A stretch of 64,000 nucleotides of DNA from JAUZRW01 sp034437755 (GTDB taxonomy: Bacteria; Chloroflexota; Anaerolineae; Aggregatilineales; Phototrophicaceae): NCBI GenBank assembly GCA_034437755.1, contig DAOTTV010000101.1, forward strand, positions 7,652 through 71,651. Direction: 5' to 3'. The notes below the pieces were generated by a model. That model was not told where the DNA came from, made no database searches, and worked only from the letters and a program-made list of their open reading frames with translations. The first letter of the stretch is position 1. Each line of letters starts with the position of its first letter. The position numbers and the translations under genes were made by a program. Positions 49,520 to 59,239 of this stretch are shown piece after piece.

Positions 49520-50431
49520 TCACGAGTCGAGATCGCGCATCACCGGTACGAGTTTTTCCGGCGGATACAGCCATGCCATATACCAATCGACCAGCGCCGG
49601 CGCGAACCGCTGGCAGAGCGCCATCACTTTGAAGCCAATCCCACCCAGCACGACCGTCGCACGATTATAGCGCACAGTGGCGACGACATGACTCGCGACG
49701 AACGCCGGCGTTTGGATGTCGACCGCGTTCAACTCAGTACCGGGAATCTGATCGAAGATCGCTTCATTACGCACCATATCGGTTCGTGTCCAGCCGGGGT
49801 GCAATGCCGAGACGCGCACGCCCGTTCCATGCAGTTCACGCCGGAGGCTATCCATCGTATAGGTCATGGCGGATTTGGTCGCGCCGTAGATCGTTTGCCC
49901 GGACGCGGGAATCAGCGCCGAGACACTGCTGACGTTGACAATATGCCCGCTATGCTGGGTTTTCATAATCGGCAACACAGCCTGCACCATGCGGGTTGTG
50001 CCGTAGATGTTGACATCGAACACGCGCCGCGTCCAATCGGGATCGGTGTCTTCGATGTAGCCTGCTTGCCGCACGCCCGCGTTATTCACCAGCACATCAA
50101 TGCGCCCAAACTCGCGCAGGGTCTCGTCAATCACGGTCTGCACGTCAGCTTCTTCGGTCACATCACCAGCAATCGACAGCACGCGCACGTCAAACGCGCT
50201 CAACTCATCCTGTAGCTCTGCCAGCAAATTCGCCCGCCGCGCCATCAACACGACATGCGCGCCCTGTATCGCAAACGCGCGCGCCGTTGCCCGCCCGATG
50301 CCGGATGATGCCCCCGTCACCAGCACGACTTTATTCTTGATCGGTGTGATATTGGCGTATTCACGTTGTCGCTTCCATTGCCACGCCCCAAAACCCAGCA
50401 GAGCCAAGCCGATTGCATTGCGTAAGCGCAT
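49520..50431 (-). CDS. short-chain dehydrogenase/reductase (SDR) B, membrane-anchored
   Basis: The 303-residue SDR has a short hydrophobic N-terminus (about 5-17) and then the full classical motifs: Val-Thr-Gly-Ala-Ser-Ser-Gly-Ile-Gly, Val-Asn-Asn-Ala-Gly, Val-Ser-Ser and the catalytic Tyr-Gly-Ala-Thr-Lys. An Arg pair after the second strand suggests NADP. The C-terminal 60 residues are hydrophobic, so it is probably membrane-associated, as in related lipid or sterol dehydrogenases. The frame opens 11 codons earlier; ATG at 50431 follows GGGAGG. Substrate unknown. Confidence 0.88.
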   Translation of the reverse strand: MRLRNAIGLALLGFGAWQWKRQREYANITPIKNKVVLVTGASSGIGRATARAFAIQGAHVVLMARRANLLAELQDELSAFDVRVLSIAGDVTEEADVQTVIDETLREFGRIDVLVNNAGVRQAGYIEDTDPDWTRRVFDVNIYGTTRMVQAVLPIMKTQHSGHIVNVSSVSALIPASGQTIYGATKSAMTYTMDSLRRELHGTGVRVSALHPGWTRTDMVRNEAIFDQIPGTELNAVDIQTPAFVASHVVATVRYNRATVVLGGIGFKVMALCQRFAPALVDWYMAWLYPPEKLVPVMRDLDS

Positions 50432-50575
50432 GATGTTTGCCTCCCATCTTTGGTTAGTCGTCAATGTAGATATTGTACCGCGCAGGTAGGATCAGGTTCA
50501 ACAGGACATTGCCACCCGCGCAAGGTCAAGACCTTACGCGGCGATGCCGGTTGTACGCCCTGCTGGGATCAAATG

Positions 50576-51463
50576 TTAACGGGCTTCTTTAATCGCGTCT
50601 AAAATCGTGTCGGCGACAGCGCTATCCATGCGCCCGGTATCGCGCATGAAGCGTGCGAAACGCTTGAGACTGACGTAATTAATCTGTTGATCGGGAGCGC
50701 TGGCGATATAGCTGTTGATGTCATCAAGCGTGACATCCAGCAGATAGCGCGGCGGTTGTTGTTGTAGTAAATAATTATTGGCAAACGTGGCAATATTCTC
50801 ACAATGGTCGGCGGCTGTCCGTTCGCTGATGTTGCCCTTGCGATTCAACTCGGTGTTAAATGCAGTCAGCACTTTCTTGTTGCTATCGCGCACACGCCCG
50901 ATGTCGTGTTCGGCGCGGGTATCATGCAGGCTCATGGTAACGCCCTCGCGCTCTTGTATCAGCCGATACGTATGATTGAGATTAGAGCGAATATTGTTGC
51001 CGAAGAAGACGCGATAGGGCGCGAAGAAACTATCATAGATGATGCGATCTTCAAAGGGGATAAGTACCGTCTTGATATACAGGGGCAGATTGTTGCCGAT
51101 CATCTCTTTGAAGGTGGTTGTCAGCCCATAGACCGCGTAGGCTTTATCATCTCGTAGCAGGATGGTGTAATCGTCTGTATAACGAAAGATGAAAAACTCG
51201 CCTTCGACGCGCTGTTTCCAGCTCGCCGCCATCGCCAGATCATCAGCAGATAGTTGCGCTGGGTTCTCGCGGACAAAGGCATCAAGCAGATCATCGTTAT
51301 CCCATAACACAACGCGGATTGCGCCGGCATCCTGCACATCGATGCTATCTACGCGCCATTGTTGCGGAAAGCCCTCAACTACCTGCTTCTGCTGGTTGAC
51401 GTAGTGCAACAGCGGAATCCAAATATTGTAGAAGCGTTCGACTTCTTGTGAAGATATAAGCAT
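50576..51463 (-). CDS. hypothetical protein
   Basis: This 295-residue soluble protein matches no family I know. It is mixed alpha/beta in the first half. The middle has conserved-looking aromatic segments (Phe-Phe-Ile-Phe-Arg-Tyr-Thr-Asp-Asp-Tyr and Ile-Leu-Leu-Arg-Asp-Asp-Lys-Ala-Tyr). The last 80 residues are helical with Ile-Asn-Ser-Tyr-Ile-Ala and Lys-Arg-Phe-Ala-Arg-Phe-Met-Arg, reminiscent of but not clearly an integrase-type SAM-like domain. It lies 15 bp downstream of the exoprotein gene, same strand, so it may be in its operon. Confidence 0.7.
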   Translation of the reverse strand: MLISSQEVERFYNIWIPLLHYVNQQKQVVEGFPQQWRVDSIDVQDAGAIRVVLWDNDDLLDAFVRENPAQLSADDLAMAASWKQRVEGEFFIFRYTDDYTILLRDDKAYAVYGLTTTFKEMIGNNLPLYIKTVLIPFEDRIIYDSFFAPYRVFFGNNIRSNLNHTYRLIQEREGVTMSLHDTRAEHDIGRVRDSNKKVLTAFNTELNRKGNISERTAADHCENIATFANNYLLQQQPPRYLLDVTLDDINSYIASAPDQQINYVSLKRFARFMRDTGRMDSAVADTILDAIKEAR

Positions 51464-51478
51464 GTAGGTGTCTTTCTG

Positions 51479-53524
51479 CTAACGTGCATTGATTTGTAAT
51501 TGATACGCACCTTCACCGCTGAAGCGTGTGGCTTCAATGAGGTAAACGCCCGGCGCGAGTGATAGCGCGCTCAGTTGCGCGTCAAAACCCAACGCGGGAT
51601 CGTCCGCGTCGTCGTTTTCAGCAATGAGTGTGCCATCCCTATTATAAACCATTAGGAGCGGGTCTAAAAATTCGTCCTCGGCACGCAAGGTGATGGTGAA
51701 CGTGCGCGGGGCATCGACCTGTATCAAATAGCGTTGATGGGGCACAGTATCGCGCAGGATGCCAGCAATGCGGGTAGTACCCGTCTCGAGGATAAAGCCC
51801 TGCAAGCGACTCAAGCCTAGATCATAAGCACCGATGCCGTCTACGCGCTCGACAATCACCAGATATTGTCCAGTGGTGGGGACCGGCAGATGTGCCAGTT
51901 GCGGATCAAAGACGTTCTCAAGCACGCCGTCTTCGTCGTCATCAGCGCGGGCAATTTCCGTGCCATCCGGCGCGATAATCCGTAGCGCGAGATCGAGGTC
52001 GAAAGCGTCGAAAGTCGCCAGCGCCGTGAGCGTGACCGTCTCGCCAGCAATCGCATCGAATAGCCAGGTCTGCGCGGGGGTCTCATCGTCCAGTGTGCCG
52101 CTGACCGTCTCCGTCGGGTTCAGCACCAGATCACCCACCCGCCCCGCCGGCACGCGCAGGCTGACGGCATTCACATGACCGGTGCGCCCGTCGCTCTCCA
52201 CCCAGTAAATCGCACCCGTGTTATCGACTGCCACGCCCTGCGGCGCGACAACTTCGCCGGCTGACTGCGGCACATCGACCAATTGCCCGACTTGATCGAC
52301 AAATGCGCCCTGCGTGTCGAACACCAGCACGCCGTCGCCATCGGTCGCCAGCACCCATTGATTACGAGTGTTGAGCGTCGCGTCGTTGACGAATGCGCCG
52401 TTATCCAGCACATAAGCGAACACAAAGCGATCGCCCTGTAGCTGATACACCAGCGCATCATCGACCAGTGCATAGACCGTGTTGCTGTTGTCGATCACGA
52501 GTAGCGGTTGCTGGAATACCGGTTCATCGAACGTTAGCACGGTGCGCTCGCCGTTGTTCCAGCGCACCACCTGCACGTCGTCGGTAGCGGTCAAGCGCGT
52601 GTAATACACGCTTCCATCCCGCGACACGCTGACCGCCTGTGGCGAATCCGGCGCATCGACGGGGATCGTCGTCCGTTCCTGCCCGTTGTCGATCACGCGC
52701 ACACAGCCACAGACAGCATCCGCGATATAGAGCGTGGTGCCAGCCTGCGCCAGATCATTGACCTGTAAGGCCGGATCGAGCGCGCTGAGCATCTCCAAGC
52801 GTCCGCTGCGGGCATCCATACGCGCCAAGCCCGCCACTGTATCGACGGTGTACAATTTACCATCAACGTAGACCAGTTCGCGCAGGTCAATCAGCGCATC
52901 GGGGCCGTCGGCAACCGTGCTCTGTACGTGCCACAGCGCACCGTATGCGGGTCTTGTCGGGATCGCATCCACGCCCGCTTGCAGGCTATCAGCGATGATC
53001 GCAAATGTGCCGAGGAAGGCTTCGCGCTGGGACATCTCAACGCGCCCGACGACGGTCAGCACCCGCGCATCGTCGAGGCGGGTTGCACGCCCGATGCCGA
53101 ATAGCGTGCCGTCCGCGCTGGTGCCGATGCTAGCGGTCGCCGTCTGATCGATCAAGCGAGCCGGTAGGGGGACTGTCGGACGAATATCCCGCGCTTGCAT
53201 GGCAGTCGCTAACACCGCGTAAAGATCATCCGCAGTGGATGCCGGACGCACGGTGAAGGTGACCGTCGCGAGTTCAGGCGGGCGCGATGGAATTTCGATC
53301 AAGTCCTGCGCTAGCACCAGTTGACTGTGTGTCCCATCATCGCTGACAGTCGGCAGGGGGAAGTCCCACGTTGTCGGATATTGCAAGGCAATATCGACCG
53401 CCTGCCACTGATATACGCGGTAGTCGGTCTGCGCGTGTGCCGGTAGCAGTAGCAAGCTCAAGGCGACCAAGCCCAGCAAGCGCAGGATAAAATGCCGAAA
53501 AGCGATCGTCTGCCGGTTAAACAC
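51479..53524 (-). CDS. exported beta-propeller protein with PPC domains
   Basis: The 681-residue product has a signal peptide (a hydrophobic stretch of about 14 residues ending Ala-His-Ala). It then has an N-terminal domain of about 160 residues and an NHL/SMP-30-type beta-propeller (about 190-445). Two bacterial pre-peptidase C-terminal (PPC) domains follow (about 460-575 and 575-680), with the Pro-Gly-Val-Tyr-Leu-Ile-Glu-Ala and Gly-Gln-Tyr-Leu-Val-Ile-Val-Glu pattern. PPC domains are common at the end of secreted enzymes, but no protease is present here. It is a surface or secreted protein of unknown role. Confidence 0.85.
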   Translation of the reverse strand: MFNRQTIAFRHFILRLLGLVALSLLLLPAHAQTDYRVYQWQAVDIALQYPTTWDFPLPTVSDDGTHSQLVLAQDLIEIPSRPPELATVTFTVRPASTADDLYAVLATAMQARDIRPTVPLPARLIDQTATASIGTSADGTLFGIGRATRLDDARVLTVVGRVEMSQREAFLGTFAIIADSLQAGVDAIPTRPAYGALWHVQSTVADGPDALIDLRELVYVDGKLYTVDTVAGLARMDARSGRLEMLSALDPALQVNDLAQAGTTLYIADAVCGCVRVIDNGQERTTIPVDAPDSPQAVSVSRDGSVYYTRLTATDDVQVVRWNNGERTVLTFDEPVFQQPLLVIDNSNTVYALVDDALVYQLQGDRFVFAYVLDNGAFVNDATLNTRNQWVLATDGDGVLVFDTQGAFVDQVGQLVDVPQSAGEVVAPQGVAVDNTGAIYWVESDGRTGHVNAVSLRVPAGRVGDLVLNPTETVSGTLDDETPAQTWLFDAIAGETVTLTALATFDAFDLDLALRIIAPDGTEIARADDDEDGVLENVFDPQLAHLPVPTTGQYLVIVERVDGIGAYDLGLSRLQGFILETGTTRIAGILRDTVPHQRYLIQVDAPRTFTITLRAEDEFLDPLLMVYNRDGTLIAENDDADDPALGFDAQLSALSLAPGVYLIEATRFSGEGAYQLQINAR

Positions 53525-53570
53525 GTCGGTTAGCCTCCGTTATATGTATATGGCGATCAATGCGTGTGCG

Positions 53571-54239
53571 TCACTGCTTGGGGACGCGGGCGAGTACCGG
53601 AATACCCTGCGCTTCGACTTCATCGGGGTAGCGCAGGGTGCGGTCGAAATACTCGGCGAGGATTGCCAGCCCAACGCCGACGACAAGCGCCACGCCCAGT
53701 TGTACCAGCGGCGCAAGGCGGTTGGTCAGCGGCGGGTTGAAGGGCGTGACAGTCGGCGCATCTAATATCGTGACATCCGCCGGTTGATCGCCTAAATGCG
53801 GGAAGTATTGCTGGTTGCGCGTCTGCAAGACGGTGATTGCCGCCTGCGCGATGCGGTCGAGTTCTGGCGTGGGATAAGTCATCTCGACAGTGCCGATACT
53901 GCGATCATTATCCGATGCGATATTCAACCCACTCAGATCAACATCACCGCCCAGCACAACCGCTAGCTCTGCCCGAAATGAACTGGTCTTGATCCAATCC
54001 GTGAAGGCGTTGACCACAAATTCCGATGCCAACCACACGTCTTGATAATCGCCCTCGCGCACGTCGAAGTTACTCGTCTCTTGTACCGATGTATAGGCGA
54101 AACGCGTATAAAAACCGCCGGTGCCCGTTTGCTCATTGCGTAATAAATCCGGCACTGCGACCAGTGCCACGATCGCCACCGGCAAGATTATCAACCACCA
54201 GCGCCGTGCCAGCACGCGCAGAATGAGAATAAGTTCCAT
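53571..54239 (-). CDS. Wzz/chain-length-determinant-like membrane protein
   Basis: The 222-residue product has an N-terminal membrane helix (about 13-30), an outer domain, and a C-terminal membrane helix (about 180-200) followed by Tyr-Phe-Asp-Arg-Thr-Leu-Arg. The Pro-Phe-Asn-Pro-Pro segment just before the second helix is the family's hallmark proline motif. Such proteins control the length of cell-surface polysaccharide. There is no Tyr-kinase domain fused and none nearby. The frame runs upstream 51 codons; ATG at 54239 is chosen as it puts the first helix at the N-terminus. Confidence 0.82.
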   Translation of the reverse strand: MELILILRVLARRWWLIILPVAIVALVAVPDLLRNEQTGTGGFYTRFAYTSVQETSNFDVREGDYQDVWLASEFVVNAFTDWIKTSSFRAELAVVLGGDVDLSGLNIASDNDRSIGTVEMTYPTPELDRIAQAAITVLQTRNQQYFPHLGDQPADVTILDAPTVTPFNPPLTNRLAPLVQLGVALVVGVGLAILAEYFDRTLRYPDEVEAQGIPVLARVPKQ

Positions 54240-54315
54240 GTTGCCTCGCTTCTGTTTGTTCACTCGTGTAGCATAATCAAGCCGGTTGGCTTTGCCTAGC
54301 CACGCTCTACGATCA

Positions 54316-55071
54316 TCAGTCATGCGCGAGCCATGCCCGCAGATGATCGCACACGACCTGCGCTTGCTCCAGCACGACCATATGCCCGCCACCAGCGACG
54401 GTGATTAAGTTTGCCTGCGGGATCGCGGCGGCAAGCGTTTGACTCCATGCAAGCGGGGTCATCTTATCATCCGTGCCGACCAGCACTCGCGTATCGACAG
54501 CGATCTGTGGCAGGCGCTCGCGCACGTCGAAGGCATCACAGGCTTTGAAGTCCGCTTGTATCACGGTAGCTGACGTTTTGAGCAGGCGCTGTGCCCCCTG
54601 CTGGCGCACCTGCTCATCAATCTGCCGCGCCCACATCCACTTCATCAGCAGATGCGCGGTCGCCTCGGTATCATCGACAATGCCGCTGATTATCTGCGCG
54701 TTGACTGGCAAACGCGCCCCCGTACCGATCAATCCTAATCGGCGCACGACCTGCGGATAGTCGAGCGCGATCATCTGCGCGATTGCGCCACCCATGCTAT
54801 GCCCGATAATCGTCGCCGTATCAATCGCCAGCGCATCGAGCAAAGCGACGACATCCGCGGCATAGTCCGCAATGCTTGCCCGCCCCGGCAAAGGACTGCG
54901 CCCGTGCCCCGGCAGATCGAGCGCGATCGCCCCCAGGTCGCGCCGGAGCGTGATCGACCAATCGAGATACATGCCCCCCGCCCCATGAATCAGGATGACG
55001 GGCGGCGTATCCGGCGCTTGTCGATAGTCTTTGTAGTGTATCGTCGCGCGTGCCGTCTCGATCATCGGCAT
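54316..55071 (-). CDS. alpha/beta-hydrolase fold protein
   Basis: The 251-residue hydrolase has the oxyanion motif His-Gly-Ala-Gly-Gly, the nucleophile elbow Gly-His-Ser-Met-Gly-Gly, an acid in Gly-Thr-Asp-Asp-Lys-Met-Thr-Pro, and the final His in Gly-Gly-Gly-His-Met. The triad is complete. The fold supports esterase, lipase or C-C hydrolase activity; the substrate is unknown. It is a cytoplasmic enzyme with no signal. It starts 22 bp after asnS on the same strand and may be cotranscribed with it. Confidence 0.9.
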   Translation of the reverse strand: MPMIETARATIHYKDYRQAPDTPPVILIHGAGGMYLDWSITLRRDLGAIALDLPGHGRSPLPGRASIADYAADVVALLDALAIDTATIIGHSMGGAIAQMIALDYPQVVRRLGLIGTGARLPVNAQIISGIVDDTEATAHLLMKWMWARQIDEQVRQQGAQRLLKTSATVIQADFKACDAFDVRERLPQIAVDTRVLVGTDDKMTPLAWSQTLAAAIPQANLITVAGGGHMVVLEQAQVVCDHLRAWLAHD

Positions 55072-55093
55072 CTTGACACTTGTCCCGCCGGCC

Positions 55094-56431
55094 TCATGGA
55101 TATTTGCGGTTCAACAGGCGCGGATAGGGTGTGGTCTCGCGGATGTGTTGTAGACCACACAGCCACGCGACTGTCCGTTCGATACCAATGCCGAAGCCCG
55201 CGTGTGGCACACTGCCGAACTCGCGCAGGTCGAGATACCATTCGTAATTTGCCCGATCGAAGCCGTGTTCTTCGATTTTCTGCTCTAGCAGGTCTTTATC
55301 GTAAATGCGCTCACTGCCGCCGATGATCTCGCCGTAGCCTTCCGGCGCGAGCAGATCGACACAGCGGCACACTTCCGGACGACCGTCGACCGGTTGCATG
55401 TAAAAGGCTTTGACCGCGCTGGGATAGTGATAGACGAACACCGGTTGATCGAACATCTTGGCGAGGGCGGTTTCGTGCGGTGCGCCGAAGTCTTCGCCCC
55501 ATTCGATCGCTAGCAAGTCTTTCTCGTCGCCATCGTCTAAGCCCGCGTGGTGTTTCTGCAAGCGGTCGATCGCTTCATCGTAGCTGATGCGGGCGAAGGG
55601 CGAGCTGATTGTCTCAAGTTGGCTGATGTCCCGTTCGAGGATTTCTAGCTCTTGCCGATTCTTATCAAGCACCTGTTGCACGGTGTAGACCATCATCTGC
55701 TCTTGGATGTCCATCAGTTCTTCTAGCGAGCAGAAGGCAATCTCCGGCTCCAGCATCCAGAATTCGATCAGATGGCGGCGGGTCTTGCTCTTCTCGGCGC
55801 GGAATACAGGCCCGAAGCAATAGACTTTGCCAAAAGCCATGATATTAGCTTCGTTGTAAAGCTGTCCGGTCTGTGCGAGGTAGGCTTCATCTTCAAAATA
55901 ATCGATTTCAAACAGGGTCGTCGTCTCTTCGCCGGCGGCGGGGGTGATAATCGGCGTATCGACCAGCATGAAGCCGTTATCATCGAGCCAATCGCGGAAG
56001 GCTTTGATGATCGTCGCGCGCACGCGCAGAGCCGCCCACTGCTGATTACTGCGAAGCCACAGATGCCGCCGATCCATCAAGAATTCGGTGCCGTGTTCTT
56101 TGGGCGTGATCGGGTAGCCCTCTGCCAGTTGGATGATCTCAAGGCTGTTCAAGCCGACTTCATAACCAGCAGGGAAGCCGTCAGCGCGGTCATCTTCGCG
56201 CACAGTGCCGGTGACGGTGATCGACGACTCTTGCGTCAGCGATTTTGCCCGTTCAAAGTCGGCTTCTGGCATCTCCTTCTTGAAGGCGACGCACTGGATT
56301 TGTCCGCTTCCGTCGCGCAGGCGGATGAACTGCAAGCGTCCTTTGCCCGTCTTGGCGTATACCCAACCGCGCAGGGTCACTTCTTGCCCAACGTAATCGG
56401 CAATGTCGGCGATACGTATTACTTCTGCCAC
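55094..56431 (-). CDS. asnS: asparaginyl-tRNA synthetase
   Basis: AsnS charges tRNA-Asn with asparagine. The 445-residue product has an N-terminal OB-fold anticodon-binding domain (about 1-110). A class II catalytic core follows with motif 2 (Phe-Arg-Ala-Glu-Lys-Ser) and motif 3 (Gly-Phe-Gly-Ile-Gly-Ile-Glu-Arg). It has the Asn-type C-terminal Pro-Tyr-Pro-Arg signature rather than the Asp-tRNA type, though short AsnRS and AspRS are similar. The length is normal. A perfect extended -10 promoter precedes it by 44 nt. Confidence 0.93.
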   Translation of the reverse strand: MAEVIRIADIADYVGQEVTLRGWVYAKTGKGRLQFIRLRDGSGQIQCVAFKKEMPEADFERAKSLTQESSITVTGTVREDDRADGFPAGYEVGLNSLEIIQLAEGYPITPKEHGTEFLMDRRHLWLRSNQQWAALRVRATIIKAFRDWLDDNGFMLVDTPIITPAAGEETTTLFEIDYFEDEAYLAQTGQLYNEANIMAFGKVYCFGPVFRAEKSKTRRHLIEFWMLEPEIAFCSLEELMDIQEQMMVYTVQQVLDKNRQELEILERDISQLETISSPFARISYDEAIDRLQKHHAGLDDGDEKDLLAIEWGEDFGAPHETALAKMFDQPVFVYHYPSAVKAFYMQPVDGRPEVCRCVDLLAPEGYGEIIGGSERIYDKDLLEQKIEEHGFDRANYEWYLDLREFGSVPHAGFGIGIERTVAWLCGLQHIRETTPYPRLLNRKYP

Positions 56432-56474
56432 AATGCTTATCCTTTGTATACTCGTCTCTGATTAAACGCAGGTC

Positions 56475-56483
56475 ATTATATCA
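56475..56483 (-). promoter_or_regulatory. extended -10 promoter of asnS
   Basis: Leftward TGA-TATAAT lies 44 nt before the asnS start at 56431. Confidence 0.5.
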
Positions 56484-56552
56484 CGGGTTCAAAGGCTGGC
56501 AACGTGGCAAGCAAGGCGCGGGGTAACGCACAAGCGCACCCCGTTGCATCCA

Positions 56553-57356
56553 TCAGGCGATATCGCGGCGGTTGAACACCAGCAAGGACCCACCCATGAA
56601 CGCGATGATGCTCAGCGTCATGATCGCGAGATGCGCCGGCACAAGGCCATTTTCCAGCAGATATTCGACATTGTAATAGCTGAAGAAGGACAGTGCCTCC
56701 AGCGCGTTCATCCACGTCGCATCGACCATGCCGCCGACGGTGAACACGATGTAGCTGATGACGATGAACGCCGTCACACTCATCAGCACCGTTTGCTTGC
56801 GGTTAACCAGCGCACCGATGAAGATCGTCACCGCTAGCACCAACATCAGCACCGGTATCAAGTTCAGCGAGATCATGACTAAGCGACCGATTTCGATGTC
56901 GTCCAGCGGCACCGATGCCAACCCGCCGAACAAGCCCGCGATAACCATCAGCACGAGGAAGGCGATATTCACACTATAGGCGAGGAACTTCTCGACAATC
57001 ATCTGCCAGCGCGGGATCGGCAAGGATAGTACCACGTCCATCGCGCCTAAATCTTCGTCATTCGTGGTCACGCGCATGCCGACAAAAGCCGGATAAGCCG
57101 CGAATAAGATCGCCATCTTGCCGAAGAATCCCAGCGCCAGCAAGCCCGTCACCGTACCGATGACTTCGATATTCTGGATGCCGGCGGCAGCTAAGATCGG
57201 ATCGGGTAGCGTAGCCAACAATGGAACAATGTCCAGGCTGGCGAGTGATGGCGTAATCAGCACGAAGAACCACATGAATGCCGCCATGCCCGCCCCCCAT
57301 AGCAGAGTCGTCCGCCATGACGTTTTTAGCGTATCGATGAATACAGACCCTCTCAT
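56553..57356 (-). CDS. ABC-2 type transporter permease A
   Basis: This 267-residue permease has six membrane helices and belongs to the ABC-2 (exporter) group. It parallels permease B encoded just upstream, with which it shares the Leu-Ser-Leu-Pro-Ile-Pro-Arg-Trp motif between helices 2 and 3. The two probably form a heterodimer with the ATPase at 58224. The cargo is unknown; in similar TetR-ABC-2 units it is a drug, peptide or lipid. The C-terminus ends Phe-Asn-Arg-Arg-Asp-Ile-Ala, like its paralog. Confidence 0.88.
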   Translation of the reverse strand: MRGSVFIDTLKTSWRTTLLWGAGMAAFMWFFVLITPSLASLDIVPLLATLPDPILAAAGIQNIEVIGTVTGLLALGFFGKMAILFAAYPAFVGMRVTTNDEDLGAMDVVLSLPIPRWQMIVEKFLAYSVNIAFLVLMVIAGLFGGLASVPLDDIEIGRLVMISLNLIPVLMLVLAVTIFIGALVNRKQTVLMSVTAFIVISYIVFTVGGMVDATWMNALEALSFFSYYNVEYLLENGLVPAHLAIMTLSIIAFMGGSLLVFNRRDIA

Positions 57357-57405
57357 CGTTGTTGCTCCTTATGATGTGTTGTTGGTGTATATGAGACTCG
57401 CATCG

Positions 57406-58221
57406 TTATCCTGCTTGAATGTCGCGACGTTCGTACATGAACAACGACCCCGCGAACAACACCGCCGTACTCATCAGCAAGATCAAGACATTGACATAAC
57501 TGATGCCGTTGTTCACCGTACCCTCAGCATCGAAGTAGTAGAAAACTGAGAACGCCCCCAACACAAGCGACAGCGCGTCTTCCGTCATGTTCGAGACGGT
57601 GAACACGAAGTAGCTGACGACGACGAAGCCACCCGCCACCGCAGCGACGATGCGCTTATCCCCTGTGAGGCTCGATACGAACACGGTGAACGCGAGAATC
57701 GACAGCATCAACGGGATCATGTTCAAACTCGCGACGAACAATAAGCCGAGATCAACTGCCATATCCGCAGGCAAGGTCTGTGCGCCAGCGAAAACGCCAA
57801 GAGAGCTGAAGAGCGATAGACCGAGCGCGATCACCGCATATGCCGCGAATTTCTCAGCGATGATATGCCAGCGCGGGATCGGCAGAGATAGCACCAGATC
57901 CATAATCGCGTCGTCTTCGTCGTTGCTGATGACGTTTAAGCCCATGATAACGGCGTAGGTCGCCACGACCAACGCGCCATACGTGAAGAACGCGAAGCCG
58001 ACGAAGCCTTCTAGCGTGGCGAGTGTCTCGGCTTCGCTCAAGCCGAAGGTCGCCAGCAGTTGGGGCGGCATACTCCCTAGAATATCATGATATTGTTGCA
58101 GGGTATCCGCCTCTTGAATGATCGCTGAGACGTAAAAGCCCAGCACCATCAGCAGTAAGCCCACGCCCAGCAGAGATTTCCACGAGCGTTTGAGTTGTTC
58201 CATGAAAATTGCACCTGTCAT
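57406..58221 (-). CDS. ABC-2 type transporter permease B
   Basis: This 271-residue protein is the paralog of permease A. It has six membrane helices, the same Leu-Ser-Leu-Pro-Ile-Pro-Arg-Trp segment, and the terminal Tyr-Glu-Arg-Arg-Asp-Ile-Gln. It starts 2 bp after the ATPase stop, so translation is coupled. A second Met at residue 7 could also be the start. It is part of the leftward operon TetR, ATPase, permease B, permease A. Confidence 0.88.
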   Translation of the reverse strand: MTGAIFMEQLKRSWKSLLGVGLLLMVLGFYVSAIIQEADTLQQYHDILGSMPPQLLATFGLSEAETLATLEGFVGFAFFTYGALVVATYAVIMGLNVISNDEDDAIMDLVLSLPIPRWHIIAEKFAAYAVIALGLSLFSSLGVFAGAQTLPADMAVDLGLLFVASLNMIPLMLSILAFTVFVSSLTGDKRIVAAVAGGFVVVSYFVFTVSNMTEDALSLVLGAFSVFYYFDAEGTVNNGISYVNVLILLMSTAVLFAGSLFMYERRDIQAG

Positions 58222-58223
58222 CG

Positions 58224-59195
58224 TTATGCCATCTCCCGTTCTGCGCCTGCCGAGGCGGACGCGCGCTGTTCATGTCTTTCATCATCATCGTCCCCGTAAA
58301 ACGCGAGGAAAATATCCTCCAGCGAGGGTTGCTTGACCTGTATATCCTGCACATACCCATCGTTGACCGCGCGCAAGAGCGGATCAAAATCGCCCTGTAG
58401 CCTGAGATGTAACTGCACGCCATCACGCTGAATATCGCTCACGCCGTCAATGGCTTGCAAGCGACTGACCCATGCCTGTGGCACAGGATCGCGGAAGATC
58501 ATCTCGACCACGCGAAATTCGACGTGTGTCAGCTTTTCGATGTCTTCGACCGCTTTCAGATCGCCATCGCGCAGGATGCCGACGCGATCACAAATCGCCT
58601 GCACTTCGCTCAGGACGTGCGAGGAGAGAAACACCGTGCCACCCGCCTGCTTGAACTCGCGCATCATCAGGTTGAATTCCTGTTGCATCAGCGGATCAAG
58701 CCCGCTGGTCGGTTCATCCATGATGAGCAAGTCCGGATGGTGCATCAGGGCGAGGATCAAACCTAGCTTGCGCTTGTTGCCGGTGCTGTATTCGCGGATT
58801 TGCTTGCTCATGTCGAACTTGAGACGCTCGGCTAGTTTTTGGGCTTCGCGCCACTGGGCATCGCTCTCGCCGCGCACGGATGCCACGTAGTGAATCACCT
58901 GCTTAGCCGTGCGATTCTTCCATAGGTTGAGTTCGCTCGGCAAAAAACCAATGTGATGATGCAAGCTAACGCTGTTCTCGCGCACATCCTGCCCCCAGAT
59001 CGTCGCTGTACCAGCTGTCGGGCGGATTAAATCGAGCAAGAGGCGAATCATGGTCGTCTTACCCGCACCATTCGGCCCCAAAAAGCCGAAGATTTCGCCC
59101 GTCTCAACGCTGAGCGTCAAGCGATCAAGGGCTTTGGTCTGGTTGTTATATACTTTCGTCAAATCATTTGTCTGGATAACTACGTCGGTTGTCAT
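58224..59195 (-). CDS. ABC transporter ATP-binding protein
   Basis: The 323-residue ATPase has Walker A Gly-Pro-Asn-Gly-Ala-Gly-Lys-Thr-Thr, a degenerate signature Tyr-Ser-Thr-Gly-Asn-Lys-Arg-Lys (usually Leu-Ser-Gly-Gly-Gln), Walker B Leu-Ile-Met-Asp-Glu-Pro and the switch His in Ser-Ser-His-Val-Leu. A C-terminal accessory domain (about 220-300) is typical of ABC-2 exporters such as drug/bacitracin-type pumps. It drives export through the two permeases encoded downstream. It lies 44 bp after the TetR gene. Confidence 0.93.
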   Translation of the reverse strand: MTTDVVIQTNDLTKVYNNQTKALDRLTLSVETGEIFGFLGPNGAGKTTMIRLLLDLIRPTAGTATIWGQDVRENSVSLHHHIGFLPSELNLWKNRTAKQVIHYVASVRGESDAQWREAQKLAERLKFDMSKQIREYSTGNKRKLGLILALMHHPDLLIMDEPTSGLDPLMQQEFNLMMREFKQAGGTVFLSSHVLSEVQAICDRVGILRDGDLKAVEDIEKLTHVEFRVVEMIFRDPVPQAWVSRLQAIDGVSDIQRDGVQLHLRLQGDFDPLLRAVNDGYVQDIQVKQPSLEDIFLAFYGDDDDERHEQRASASAGAEREMA

Positions 59196-59239
59196 TTGCG
59201 CTTACGCCTTCCCTATCGTGTCAAATCATCTATTGGTAG

